Shown here piece by piece: positions 1 to 8,254 of a stretch of DNA of 34,382 nt. Position 1 is the stretch's first letter; every line of letters starts with the position of its first letter. The notes under the pieces are model-generated. The model did not search any database. It was not told the DNA's origin and was given only the letters and a program-made list of their open reading frames with translations. The position numbers and the translations under genes were made by a program. The DNA is from Draconibacterium orientale (GTDB lineage: Bacteria > Bacteroidota > Bacteroidia > Bacteroidales > JAIFNL01): the NCBI GenBank assembly GCA_022729915.1, contig DZBP01000002.1:25039-59420 (forward strand), read 5' to 3'.

Positions 1-114
1 AAAAAAACTAATTAACTAACATATTTATAAAACTAAATTCTAACTAATTTACTGCAATAGCATTATTGCTTAATAAAAAACGGTAAAAATAGAATTTTAA
101 AACAACAAAAAATT

Positions 115-2337
115 ATGAAAACATTTTTTAGATTTATTTTTATACTACTTTTAGTGGTAGTAGTTCTTGGCGGAGCCTTATTTGCTTGGTGGCAATTGGG
201 AGGAAAAAGCGGCGGAAACAGAAAAGCCTTTGAAATTATTCCATCTGATGCCATTTATGTATTAGAAACCAACAATTTAACCAAAGCGTGGGACGAAATT
301 ACAACTAGCGATATTTGGCTGCATTTAATTGAAGATGAGTATTTTGCCGAAATTGAGTCAGACATGACTGCTATTGATGGTTTTTTGAAAAACAACAAAG
401 CGATTGATATGTTACTCTCTGACAGAGAGATGTTTGTATCTACACACATGATTTCGGGCAACGACTATGATTTTTTGTTTGTAATCGATTTACAAAAAAT
501 GCAAAAAACATGGACAGTTATCAAAACAGCCTTAAAAACAGTTGACAGCTATGAATTTAACGAAAGAAAATTCGAAAAAACAAAAATAATTGAACTTACC
601 GACAAAAAAACAAAAGATAAATTGAGTATTACTCTCATTGATAATTTGTTAGCAATAAGTTACAACGAAAAAATAATTGAAAATGTTATTACCCAAAAAG
701 ATAACCAATATTGGCAAAAAAACAAACGTTTTGAAAAAGTAAGCTCTGAAATTAGCGACAATCGCCTTTTTAGTTTTTACTTCAATTACAACATGTTAGA
801 ACATTTTTCAAAAGTTTATCTTTCGGAAGAAAATCAATATACCAAAATGTTTGGCACTGCATTAGAATTCACTGCATTGAATGCATTTTTAGAGGACAAT
901 CGCTTAACTTTTGAAGGCTACACTATTTTGGATAGTTTGCCTTCGTATCTAAAAACACTAACCAGTGTTGCGCCTGCTCCTTTCAATGCATACAAGGTTT
1001 TGCCGGCTCAAACTGCGTTCTATATGTCATTTACATTTGCTGATTCTGAACAGTTTTTTGAAAGTTTGCAATCTGAATATGCGTATCAAAACAAAACAGA
1101 ATACGATGAATACAACGAAAATTTATTAAAAGTTACTGATTTTTTGAAGCTTGACCTTAAAAAAGCCTTATTCGGTTGGATTGGCAATGAAATAGCAGTT
1201 GCAAAACTAAGACCCATAGCTAAAAGTAGAATGGAAGATATTGTAATTGCCATACATACAGATAATTTAGCCGAAGCTAAAGCCGGAATGTCTGAAATAA
1301 TGGCGCGTGTAAAAAAACGCACTCCCGCAAAATTTGATAAAAAAGAATATCAAAATTTGCCTTATTTTAATTTGAAACTCAAAGGATTTTTCAATTTATT
1401 TTTAGGAAAAATGTTTAAAGATGTTGAAATTCCATATTTCACTTATTTAGATGATTATGTGGTATTTACAAATTCTGAAGGAGCCATGCAAAAACTGATT
1501 GATAGCTACGTAACAAACGCAACTTTAGCTAAAAACAAAGAATTTGCAAGCCTAAAAGAAGACCTTGAACTGAAAGCAAATCTTACAATGTATGTAAATA
1601 TGCCTCGCATGTATCAAAATTTATATTTCCATTCGCAAAGAGAAACGCGCCAAGATTTAGAAGAAAACAAAGAGTTTATTTTAAGTTTTGAAGAGTTTGG
1701 TTTTCAGATGGTTGCAAAAGATGAAGAACTTCTTACAACTACAATTATTGCCAAACATAACCCTGATGCTGCTTACGACGATTTATTGACTGAACTTGAA
1801 CTTGAAGCTACTGAAGATTTAAATTCGATTGAATATGAAGAAAAAGCCTTTAAAGTAACTCCCGAAAAATACGAGCTTACTTCTGACGGAAATAAATTGA
1901 TAAAATATCCAGACAACAAAACTACATTCATTGAAGGTTCGGTTGTTAATAAAAAAGTTTTCGGATTGTGGAGAATGTATTATGAATCGGGAAATATCAT
2001 GTGCACAATGAATTACAATGAAAATGGCGAACTCGATGGCGACATTACTTTCTATTGGGACACAAATCTACAAACGATAAAAGCACAGATTTTATACAAA
2101 AATGACCAAATGATTAATATTTATCGAGAATTTTATGAAGACGGCGACCGAAAAGCTGAAATTGAATACAAAGATGGAAAAGCTGATGGTGAAGCAAAAT
2201 TTTTCTATTCTTCAGGTCCGCTAAAAATGGAAGGAAAGTATAAAAATGGTGAAAAATCTGGCATTTGGAAGTATTTTACCGAAAAAGGAGAACTCATTAG
2301 CAAAGATAAATTTCGCAAAGGCAAAGAAAAAAGCTAA
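115..2337 (+). CDS. Membrane-anchored DUF3352-like protein with C-terminal MORN-type repeats
   Basis: The 740-residue product starts with a short charged N-terminus and one hydrophobic segment (about residues 5-27), so it is probably anchored in the inner membrane with the bulk outside the cytoplasm. Residues about 40-560 resemble the DUF3352 family (opening IIPSDAIYVLETNN, repeated alpha/beta stretches), which has no settled function. From about residue 600 there are short repeats of the MORN_2/YwqK type (GLWRMYYESGNIM, DGEAKFFYSSGPLKMEG, GIWKYFTEKGELISK), also of unclear role. The gene stands alone and ends at a strong bidirectional terminator. The start is the first ATG before the hydrophobic segment. 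Domain assignment is by eye; the MORN part is firm, the DUF3352 part moderate. Confidence 0.75.
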   Translation: MKTFFRFIFILLLVVVVLGGALFAWWQLGGKSGGNRKAFEIIPSDAIYVLETNNLTKAWDEITTSDIWLHLIEDEYFAEIESDMTAIDGFLKNNKAIDMLLSDREMFVSTHMISGNDYDFLFVIDLQKMQKTWTVIKTALKTVDSYEFNERKFEKTKIIELTDKKTKDKLSITLIDNLLAISYNEKIIENVITQKDNQYWQKNKRFEKVSSEISDNRLFSFYFNYNMLEHFSKVYLSEENQYTKMFGTALEFTALNAFLEDNRLTFEGYTILDSLPSYLKTLTSVAPAPFNAYKVLPAQTAFYMSFTFADSEQFFESLQSEYAYQNKTEYDEYNENLLKVTDFLKLDLKKALFGWIGNEIAVAKLRPIAKSRMEDIVIAIHTDNLAEAKAGMSEIMARVKKRTPAKFDKKEYQNLPYFNLKLKGFFNLFLGKMFKDVEIPYFTYLDDYVVFTNSEGAMQKLIDSYVTNATLAKNKEFASLKEDLELKANLTMYVNMPRMYQNLYFHSQRETRQDLEENKEFILSFEEFGFQMVAKDEELLTTTIIAKHNPDAAYDDLLTELELEATEDLNSIEYEEKAFKVTPEKYELTSDGNKLIKYPDNKTTFIEGSVVNKKVFGLWRMYYESGNIMCTMNYNENGELDGDITFYWDTNLQTIKAQILYKNDQMINIYREFYEDGDRKAEIEYKDGKADGEAKFFYSSGPLKMEGKYKNGEKSGIWKYFTEKGELISKDKFRKGKEKS

Positions 2338-2345
2338 TAATTTTA

Positions 2346-2382
2346 CAAAAAAAAACCAACGAATTTTCGTTGGTTTTTTTTT
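2346..2382. terminator. Bidirectional intrinsic terminator
   Basis: The arms AACCAACGAA and TTCGTTGGTT form a perfect stem flanked by an A-run on the left and a T-run on the right. It therefore works as an intrinsic terminator on either strand. It separates the MORN protein gene (plus) from the small YqaE-like gene (minus), which converge here. Confidence 0.85.
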
Positions 2383-2398
2383 ATATAACTTTGTAAAT

Positions 2399-2560
2399 TT
2401 AATACGAATCATTCTTGTTGATGATAATTAATGCTGCAATAACTCCCGGCACCCAACCCGCTAAAGTTAATAAAAAAACAATTAAAATAGAGCCACAGCC
2501 CTTATCTATAACTGAAAGCGGCGGAAATACAATAGCCAAAATTGCTCGAAGAATACCCAT
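2399..2560 (-). CDS. YqaE/Pmp3 family small membrane protein
   Basis: This 53-codon minus-strand frame is too short for the ORF track. It starts MGILRAILAIVFPPLSV, then has GCGS, a second hydrophobic stretch, GWVPGVIAALIII and the tail NKNDSY. The two membrane segments, the FPP motif in the first and the GW-PG-I-A-LI pattern in the second match the Pmp3/YqaE (UPF0057) proteolipid family. Members are about 50-60 residues long; in yeast and plants they influence membrane potential and salt tolerance, while the bacterial role is poorly defined. It lies 34 bases after the unrecognised minus-strand gene ending at 2595, so co-transcription is plausible, and it ends at the 2346-2382 terminator. Confidence 0.88.
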   Translation of the reverse strand: MGILRAILAIVFPPLSVIDKGCGSILIVFLLTLAGWVPGVIAALIIINKNDSY

Positions 2561-2594
2561 AAATTTCTTAATTTAATGTTTAAATTACTACTTC

Positions 2595-3359
2595 TTAATT
2601 CATCTTGTCAAATTCTATTCCTTTTGACGAATTAATTATGTTTTCTTTCTCGTTATCAACAAATTCCTTTATTTCTTCTGGCGACATACGCTTTGCATTG
2701 TTGATAAGAAAATTGAACGACATGAAATTTCCAAACTCATTACTTGCTTCAATTGCACGCTTGAAAAGAATATTTATTGGTGTTTCGAAAGGAATTAAAG
2801 CAACAATTGTTACAAAATTGTTGATAAATTCAATCTCTTCAAGTTTAGCATTGTATTCTTTAAAAATAAAACTGATTTCATTTTTAATAATTTTGCACTG
2901 AAACTCTTCTAATGAGTTTTCTGAATTAGCAAAAAGAACAATAAAATACCGAAAACTGCTACCCGAACCACCTAAACCTGTTGAAATAAATAGCTGATTT
3001 TCGCCAAGTAACTCACCTTCTAATAACATTTTTGCTTCGGCATAAGCCATTCGAGTCCATTCTAATATTTCGCCAGTAGCTATTTTTTCAAAGTTTTCAA
3101 TTGCTCTAAATGCTTTGACATCAGTAAAATGTGAAAGTGCAACCAGTAATTCTTTTTGCCTTTCAAAATCTTGGCTCGAATTCAATTCTTCAATCCTTTC
3201 CTCTAAATCTTCGTCTTTAATTTGAAGACGAACACTTCTAGAAAAATCAAAATATTTTAGTTGAACATGAACATCAATTTCATGATTTACAACATTCACT
3301 TTGCCTCTAAATTTAGTCAAGCCTTCTATTATTTTATTAACGATATCCTCTGGTTCCAT
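2595..3359 (-). CDS. Conserved-looking hypothetical protein
   Basis: I do not recognise this 254-residue protein. It has no signal peptide or membrane segment and looks cytosolic. The N-terminal 60 residues are rich in alternating beta-type sequence (GKVNVVNHEIDVHVQLKYFD). Residues about 65-115 are helical and resemble a single HEAT-like pair. The middle carries a glycine/serine loop (STGLGGSGSSFRYF) before further alternating strands and an acidic helical C-terminus. It precedes the YqaE-like gene in the same direction. Its 5' leader holds a 9-bp perfect hairpin. Coding status is supported by length and sensible composition. Confidence 0.65.
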   Translation of the reverse strand: MEPEDIVNKIIEGLTKFRGKVNVVNHEIDVHVQLKYFDFSRSVRLQIKDEDLEERIEELNSSQDFERQKELLVALSHFTDVKAFRAIENFEKIATGEILEWTRMAYAEAKMLLEGELLGENQLFISTGLGGSGSSFRYFIVLFANSENSLEEFQCKIIKNEISFIFKEYNAKLEEIEFINNFVTIVALIPFETPINILFKRAIEASNEFGNFMSFNFLINNAKRMSPEEIKEFVDNEKENIINSSKGIEFDKMN

Positions 3360-3375
3360 ATTTTTTTAGTATTCG

Positions 3376-3412
3376 AGCATCAAAGAAAAGAGTTTGATGC
3401 TTGATTTTTTTT
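3376..3412. terminator. Hairpin with plus-strand T-tract in the leader of the 2595-3359 gene
   Basis: AGCATCAAA and TTTGATGCT are perfect 9-base arms around an 8-base loop. On the plus strand they are followed by TGATTTTTTTT, the layout of an intrinsic terminator, yet no plus-strand gene ends here. On the minus strand the hairpin lies 17 bases before the ATG at 3359, in the 5' leader. It may block antisense transcription or structure the leader. Confidence 0.5.
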
Positions 3413-3639
3413 ATAAAACAAAAATACAAAATTTTTTACTTTTTAAAACAAAAATATATGTTAAAAAGGCATTATATTTTACAATTAATCAAAAAAAAAC
3501 AACTGGATTTCTTACAAATTACCTCAAACACTTGTGTATATCATTGGTTATATGCAATTTACTTAAAACCTAAAATATAATTATTTCCTCTAAAAAAATA
3601 ATTAAACTATAACTAATAGTAAGTTTGTTTAGTACAAAA

Positions 3640-3688
3640 AATACCATAATTAAGGTATTGTGCAGATTTAGAGAAAGCAATAATTTTG
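3640..3688 (+). promoter_or_regulatory. Candidate feoAB operator palindrome and promoter
   Basis: AATACCATAATTAAGGTATT (3640-3659) matches its reverse complement at 18 of 20 positions. It is followed by a good Bacteroidetes -7 element, TAATTTTG (3681-3688). The -33 position is an imperfect ATTG at the palindrome's right edge. A dyad on the -33 region is typical repressor placement, and the next gene is an iron transporter, so metal-dependent repression (Fur or DtxR/MntR type) is inferred. The sequence is not a textbook Fur box. Confidence 0.5.
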
Positions 3689-3739
3689 CATTCAAATAAA
3701 GTTGTAAAAAACATATTTTCAAATATTTAGCAAAATCAA

Positions 3740-6262
3740 ATGAAACTTTCAGAATTACAAAATGGTGAAGCAGGAATTATTGTTAAAATTTCGGGTCGTG
3801 GTGCATTTCGCAAACGAATCACTGAAATGGGATTTGTAAAAGGAAAAAAAATAACTGTTGTAAAAAATGCTCCTTTAAAAGATCCAATCGAATACTCTAT
3901 TCTTGATTACGAAATTTCGCTTCGCAGAGTGGAAGCTTCTCTTATTGAGGTAGTTCCAGTTTCTGAAGCTCATGAGATAGAGCTAAATAATTTTAATGGA
4001 ATTTTTACTGATGGTGAATTAAAAAAATCAATTTACGAAAAAAGTAAAACAATTAACATTGCCTTTGTTGGTAATCCTAACGCCGGAAAAACAACTTTAT
4101 TTAATGAAACTTCCAATTCGCAAGAGCATGTCGGAAATTATAGCGGTGTTACAGTGGATTCAAAAACAGCTAAATTCAAGTTCAACGACTACTCATTTAA
4201 TGTAACCGACTTACCCGGAACATATTCATTGTCAGCATATTCTCCTGAAGAACTTTATGTAAGAAAATATATTTTCGACGAAGTGCCTGATATTATTGTA
4301 AATGTAATAGATGCCTCAAACTTAGAACGTAATTTGTACCTAACTACTCAATTGATAGATATGGATATGAAAGTAGTTGTGGCTCTAAACATGTACGACG
4401 AATTAAACAATAAAGGTTCTCGATTCAATTACAAGGAGTTAGCTTCAATGATTGGAGTGCCTTTTGTACCAACAGTTGGTTCTAAAGGAAAGGGAATTAA
4501 TGAACTTCTATCTAAAATTATTGATGTGTATAACGACAACGAGCCGATTGTGAGGCACATACATATCAATTATGGTAAGTCGATGGAAAATGCAATTAAT
4601 GCAATCCAGTCTAAAGTAAATCAATCTGAAAATGCTTGGTTAACGAATAAAATTTCACCTAGATTTATTGCCTTAAAACTTTTAGAAAAAGATGAAGATT
4701 TAGTAAAATTAACAGGTACTTGCACTAATCATACAGATATTGAAAAAACAACAAAGCATTGGATAGAAAAACTAGAAAAACACTGGAGCGACGATAGCGA
4801 AACCATCATTTCCGATGCTCGCTATGGCTTTATTGCCGGTGCTTTGAAAGAAACTTACGTAGAAAGTCCAATTAAAAGAAGACGCAAAACAGAAGCAATT
4901 GATAATTTTATAACGCACAAGGTCTGGGGCTTTCCTATTTTTATTTTCTTCATGTGGCTCATGTTTCAATCGACTTATACTTTTGGTGAGTATCCCATGA
5001 ATTGGATTGATAACTTGGTGATTTTCATTGGAGAAACCATTTCTACTTATATGCCTGATGGTATGTTGAAAGATTTGATTGTAGATGGAGTAATTGGTGG
5101 TGTTGGTGGCGTTATCGTGTTCTTACCCAATATTTTAATCTTATTTTTCTTCATTTCGCTCATGGAAGACACCGGCTATATGTCGCGTGCTGCTTTTATA
5201 ATGGACCGAATTATGCACAAAATTGGGTTGCATGGAAAGTCGTTTATCCCTTTGATTATGGGCTTTGGCTGCAATGTTCCTGCTATAATGGCTACACGAA
5301 CACTCGAAAATAGAAATGACCGTTTACTTACTATGCTTATCAATCCTTTTATGTCGTGTAGCGCGCGCTTGCCTGTGTATGTACTTATAATTGGTGCGGT
5401 ATTTCCTGATAACCCTGGTATAATGCTTTTTGGGTTGTATATTTTGGGAATTGTAATGGCTGCAAGCATGGCAATTCTCTTCAAAAAAACGATTTTTAAA
5501 AGTCAAGAAGCACCCTTTGTAATGGAGCTTCCTCCATACCGAATACCAACTTTTCAGACGACACTCCGACACATGTGGAATAAAGGTGTTCAATATTTAC
5601 AAAAAATGGGTGGAGTTATCTTAGTTGCTTCAATTTTGATATGGGCTTTAGGGTATTTTCCGCGAGAAAGCAGTTATTCTAAGTCATTTGATGTTCAAAT
5701 AGAGCAAAATTCCAAGTTTTATCAAGAAAAAATAGCTCAATTGGATAAAAATGACAGTCTCAGTATCAAAAACCTGGAATCTGAATATTTCCATAATGAA
5801 AATTTATTGCTTACAGAAAAAGAAAATCGCAGGCAAGAAAATTCGTACATCGGACGACTTGGCAAAGGCATTGCCCCTGTTTTAGAGCCACTTGGCTTTG
5901 ATTGGAAAATGGGCGTAAGTATTATTACCGGAATTGCTGCTAAAGAAATAGTAGTCAGCACTATGGGCGTTCTTTATCAAGCCGATTTGGAAGCAGATGA
6001 AAACTCTCAAACACTGATTCATAAAATAAGGGAAGAAAAATACACGGAAGGTAACAAAAAGGGGCAAAAAATTTTTACTCCTTTGGTTTCTATTTCGTTT
6101 ATGATTTTTATCTTACTTTACTTTCCTTGTATGGCTGTAATAGCAGCGATTAAGAAAGAATCAGGAAGCTGGAAATGGGCACTTTTTACTATTGTTTACA
6201 CTACAGCATTGGCTTGGATTATGTCATTTTTAGTGTTTCAAATAGGCAGTTTATTTAATTAA
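3740..6262 (+). CDS. feoB: FeoA-FeoB fusion, ferrous iron transporter
   Basis: This 840-residue protein imports Fe(II) across the inner membrane. Residues 1-75 form an SH3-like FeoA domain (MKLSELQNGEAGIIVKI). The FeoB G domain follows: Walker A GNPNAGKTTLFN at 111-122, the VTVD switch, DLPG at 157-160 and NMYD at 217-220 in the G4 position. The membrane part has the two paired Gate blocks, including GCNVPAIMATRTLENRNDRL and NPFMSCSARLPVYVL with conserved cysteines. A charged cytosolic insertion lies between the blocks. FeoA-FeoB fusion is common in Bacteroidetes. A Cys-rich FeoB-associated gene starts 66 bases downstream. The promoter region carries a candidate operator palindrome. Confidence 0.97.
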   Translation: MKLSELQNGEAGIIVKISGRGAFRKRITEMGFVKGKKITVVKNAPLKDPIEYSILDYEISLRRVEASLIEVVPVSEAHEIELNNFNGIFTDGELKKSIYEKSKTINIAFVGNPNAGKTTLFNETSNSQEHVGNYSGVTVDSKTAKFKFNDYSFNVTDLPGTYSLSAYSPEELYVRKYIFDEVPDIIVNVIDASNLERNLYLTTQLIDMDMKVVVALNMYDELNNKGSRFNYKELASMIGVPFVPTVGSKGKGINELLSKIIDVYNDNEPIVRHIHINYGKSMENAINAIQSKVNQSENAWLTNKISPRFIALKLLEKDEDLVKLTGTCTNHTDIEKTTKHWIEKLEKHWSDDSETIISDARYGFIAGALKETYVESPIKRRRKTEAIDNFITHKVWGFPIFIFFMWLMFQSTYTFGEYPMNWIDNLVIFIGETISTYMPDGMLKDLIVDGVIGGVGGVIVFLPNILILFFFISLMEDTGYMSRAAFIMDRIMHKIGLHGKSFIPLIMGFGCNVPAIMATRTLENRNDRLLTMLINPFMSCSARLPVYVLIIGAVFPDNPGIMLFGLYILGIVMAASMAILFKKTIFKSQEAPFVMELPPYRIPTFQTTLRHMWNKGVQYLQKMGGVILVASILIWALGYFPRESSYSKSFDVQIEQNSKFYQEKIAQLDKNDSLSIKNLESEYFHNENLLLTEKENRRQENSYIGRLGKGIAPVLEPLGFDWKMGVSIITGIAAKEIVVSTMGVLYQADLEADENSQTLIHKIREEKYTEGNKKGQKIFTPLVSISFMIFILLYFPCMAVIAAIKKESGSWKWALFTIVYTTALAWIMSFLVFQIGSLFN

Positions 6263-6328
6263 ATTTGAAATAAAAAATAGTAGATTCAATTTAATTTTTT
6301 TTATATAATTAACTTATAAATAAAAAGA

Positions 6329-6508
6329 ATGGTACAAGAAATTATAACTTATATTATCGTATTTTCAGCAGCGAGTTACAGCTTTTTTCATTTTGTAAAA
6401 TTGTTTTTGCCGTCCAAAAATGGACACAAAAAACATTCTTGCTCTACAGGTTGTTCGGGTTGTTCGTTGCAACACAATGCAAAGTTTTCTGAATTGGCAA
6501 AGTTTTAA
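6329..6508 (+). CDS. FeoB-associated Cys-rich membrane protein
   Basis: This 59-residue ORF is below the track cut-off. It has one N-terminal membrane helix (MVQEIITYIIVFSAASYSFF) and then a short tail with a histidine/cysteine cluster (HKKHSCSTGCSGCSLQH). Size, topology, CxxxCxxC-type cluster and position 66 bases after feoB match the FeoB-associated Cys-rich membrane proteins. These are thought to help FeoB, perhaps by handling iron, but the mechanism is not established. No promoter is evident between the genes, so it is probably co-transcribed with feoAB. Confidence 0.9.
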   Translation: MVQEIITYIIVFSAASYSFFHFVKLFLPSKNGHKKHSCSTGCSGCSLQHNAKFSELAKF

Positions 6509-6525
6509 ATCGCTAATTCAGAAAA
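6485..6525. terminator. Inverted repeat at the end of the feo operon
   Basis: TTTTCTGAATT and AATTCAGAAAA are perfect 11-base arms with a 19-base loop. They span the stop codon of the Cys-rich gene and the gap before the convergent DUF4440 gene. There is no strong T-tract, so terminator function is plausible but weak. Confidence 0.4.
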
Positions 6526-6573
6526 ACAAACAAAAAAAATGCCTTATAAAAAAGCTATTTATGTTGTTTTAAT

Positions 6574-7017
6574 TTATTCAGAAATACCTTTATTTCCGGT
6601 ATCTAAAACAAATTTCCATTTTCCGCTGCTATTTTTTTTCCAAACAGTAGCATAAGTTCCTTTTTCAACAACTGTGTCTATTTTTAGTTCGTAGATGCCA
6701 TAAGTATAACCCAAATCACCAGAAGCTGAAATATCAGCATTTAGTGGTTTCCAAGTGAGCGTATAATTTTGGTCATCTTCAACCGAAAAAAGCTTCGAAA
6801 CTGCTTCTTTTCCTTCAATTGGCAACGAATTTGTTCGCAAAAGGGCTGCATTGTCGTCGATATAATTCAAGAAAGCAAAGTTTCGCCCTTTTTCTTTCGA
6901 TAAATTTGAAAAATCTATATCAATTTGCATTAATTCTTGCTTTGACTGTTCAATATTCATATTTTTAGAACATGAAATTATGAAAAATAATAATATAATA
7001 AGAAAAAATTTATTCAT
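6574..7017 (-). CDS. DUF4440 / SnoaL-like (NTF2 fold) lipoprotein
   Basis: The 147-residue product begins MNKFFLIILLFFIISCSK, a lipoprotein signal peptide with lipobox IISC, so the mature protein is probably lipid-anchored from Cys16. The rest fits the DUF4440 branch of the SnoaL/NTF2-like fold: a helical start (KQELMQIDIDFSNLSKEKG), then NYIDDNAALLR, EGKEAVSKLF, LTWKPLNADISASGDLGYTYGIYEL and the final GTYATVWKKNSSGKWKFVLDTG. The family includes small-molecule binders and putative enzymes; no substrate can be assigned. A perfect Bacteroidetes promoter lies about 45 bases upstream. The gene converges with the feo operon. Confidence 0.88.
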   Translation of the reverse strand: MNKFFLIILLFFIISCSKNMNIEQSKQELMQIDIDFSNLSKEKGRNFAFLNYIDDNAALLRTNSLPIEGKEAVSKLFSVEDDQNYTLTWKPLNADISASGDLGYTYGIYELKIDTVVEKGTYATVWKKNSSGKWKFVLDTGNKGISE

Positions 7018-7061
7018 TGTGCATATTTTTTAAAATCTACTTAATTTGCATTCCATTATTG

Positions 7062-7092
7062 CAAAGATATTTTATAATTTTCTAAAATCAAA
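7062..7092 (-). promoter_or_regulatory. Perfect Bacteroidetes-type promoter for the DUF4440 gene
   Basis: On the minus strand the sequence reads TTTG, exactly 19 bases, then TATCTTTG. This is a full match to the Bacteroidetes primary sigma consensus TTTG-N19-TAnnTTTG. The predicted start lies a few bases downstream, leaving a short leader before the ATG at 7017. Confidence 0.75.
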
Positions 7093-7311
7093 CAAAAGAA
7101 AACATTTCCAGAAAATAAAATTTCACTTTTTTAAAATAGTACGATATTTAAGTAAAAAAAGTAAAAATTAACACGTTATTGAAGTATTTTAAAACTTCAT
7201 AAAATCCTGAATTTATGCAAAATAGCTAAAATAATCTAAAAATAACGTCAACAAAATGACTTCTTAAATATGCAAAAATTTGAATATTTGAATAGTTATT
7301 TGTTAATTTGC

Positions 7312-7338
7312 ATGTTTTAAAACATATTGCAAAGCAAT
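7312..7338. promoter_or_regulatory. Paired palindromes upstream of fabI
   Basis: ATGTTTTAAAACAT (7312-7325) is a perfect 14-base palindrome. It is immediately followed by a second dyad, ATTGC-AAA-GCAAT (7326-7338). Together they lie about 55-80 bases before the fabI ATG, where an operator or leader structure would be expected. No regulator is identified. In AT-rich DNA such palindromes can arise by chance. Confidence 0.3.
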
Positions 7339-7393
7339 AGATAAAAATAAAAGTTAATTATTTAACTAATTGACAATTAACCCACAAACAAAT

Positions 7394-8242
7394 ATGAATA
7401 ATTTACTAAAAGGCAAAAAAGGTATCATTTTCGGTGCTTTGAACGAGATGTCGATAGCTTGGAAAGTAGCTGAAAAAGCCCACGAGCAAGGTGCTGAATT
7501 TGTTTTAACCAATGTACCTGTTTCTATACGTTTCGGAACGTTGGACGAACTAGCACAAAAGACTGGTTCTCAGATAATTCCAGCAGATGCAACCAGTGTA
7601 GAAGATTTGGAAAATTTGTTCGACAAAGCAATGGAAATTCTAGGAGGAAAAGTGGATTTTGTGCTGCACTCTATCGGAATGTCGCTCAATGTACGTAAAG
7701 GAAAAACTTACGATGATTTGAACTATGAATATTACAAGAAAACACTAGATATTTCGGCACTTTCGTTTCATAAAATGCTGCAAGTTGCCAAAAAGAAAGA
7801 TGCCATTAACGAATGGGGTTCTGTAGTTGCACTTTCGTATATTGCGGCACAGCGCACACTTTACGGTTACAACGATATGGCTGACGCAAAAGCTATGCTT
7901 GAATCAATTGCACGTAGTTTTGGATACATTTACGGACGCGAGAAAAAAATCAGAGTGAATACTATTTCGCAATCGCCTACAATGACTACAGCCGGAAGCG
8001 GCGTAAAAGGCATTGGTGCTTTGATTGATTTTACAGAACGTATGTCGCCTCTAGGAAACGCAACTGCCGATGAATGTGCAGATTACACTATTACTCTGTT
8101 TTCTGACCTCACGAAAAAAGTAACCATGCAAAATTTATTTCACGACGGCGGATTTTCGAGCATGGGTATGAGCGCACGCGCTATGTTTCAATACAATAAA
8201 AGTTTTGACTACCCCGAAGATATTACAGAAACTGATAAATAA
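7394..8242 (+). CDS. fabI: Enoyl-[acyl-carrier-protein] reductase (NADH)
   Basis: FabI catalyses the last step of each fatty-acid elongation cycle, reducing trans-2-enoyl-ACP in the cytosol. The protein opens MNNLLKGKKGIIFGALNEMS, the FabI nucleotide-binding start. It contains VLHSIGMS in the substrate region and the catalytic pair in YNDMADAK (Tyr-x6-Lys), followed by SIARSFGYIYGREKKIRVN and the SQSPTMTTAGSG loop typical of FabI. The ORF track starts at a TTG at 7370; I prefer the ATG at 7394, giving 282 residues, because homologues begin at this LLKGKKG segment. The gene is monocistronic with a clear terminator. It is likely essential and the expected target of FabI inhibitors such as triclosan. 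Confidence 0.95.
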   Translation: MNNLLKGKKGIIFGALNEMSIAWKVAEKAHEQGAEFVLTNVPVSIRFGTLDELAQKTGSQIIPADATSVEDLENLFDKAMEILGGKVDFVLHSIGMSLNVRKGKTYDDLNYEYYKKTLDISALSFHKMLQVAKKKDAINEWGSVVALSYIAAQRTLYGYNDMADAKAMLESIARSFGYIYGREKKIRVNTISQSPTMTTAGSGVKGIGALIDFTERMSPLGNATADECADYTITLFSDLTKKVTMQNLFHDGGFSSMGMSARAMFQYNKSFDYPEDITETDK

Positions 8243-8254
8243 CCAAACAAAACC

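Larger units (their letters stand above)
3360..3739. other. Divergent intergenic region between the 2595 gene and feoAB
   Basis: This 380-base AT-rich gap holds the leader hairpin at 3376-3401 and possible minus-strand -7 elements (TATTTTTG read on the minus strand at 3419-3426 and 3449-3456). Towards feoAB it holds the 20-bp palindrome and promoter. I see no small gene in it. Confidence 0.6.
7018..7393. other. Divergent intergenic region DUF4440 / fabI
   Basis: The left side holds the perfect minus-strand promoter for the DUF4440 gene; the right side holds the paired palindromes before fabI. No exact TAnnTTTG element for fabI was found. No additional gene is seen. Confidence 0.5.

Noticed and set aside
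54-69. Small hairpin GCAATA-GCAT-TATTGC near the left edge
   Set aside because: A six-pair AT-rich stem without a clear T-tract and with no visible upstream gene; too weak to call a terminator.
1890-2334. YwqK-type toxin-antitoxin system suggested by MORN_2 repeats
   Set aside because: The repeats are the tail of a large membrane-anchored protein and no toxin-like partner gene is adjacent.
7370-7393. TTG start at 7370 for fabI
   Set aside because: The ATG at 7394 matches the start of FabI homologues; the extra eight residues TINPQTN add nothing recognisable.
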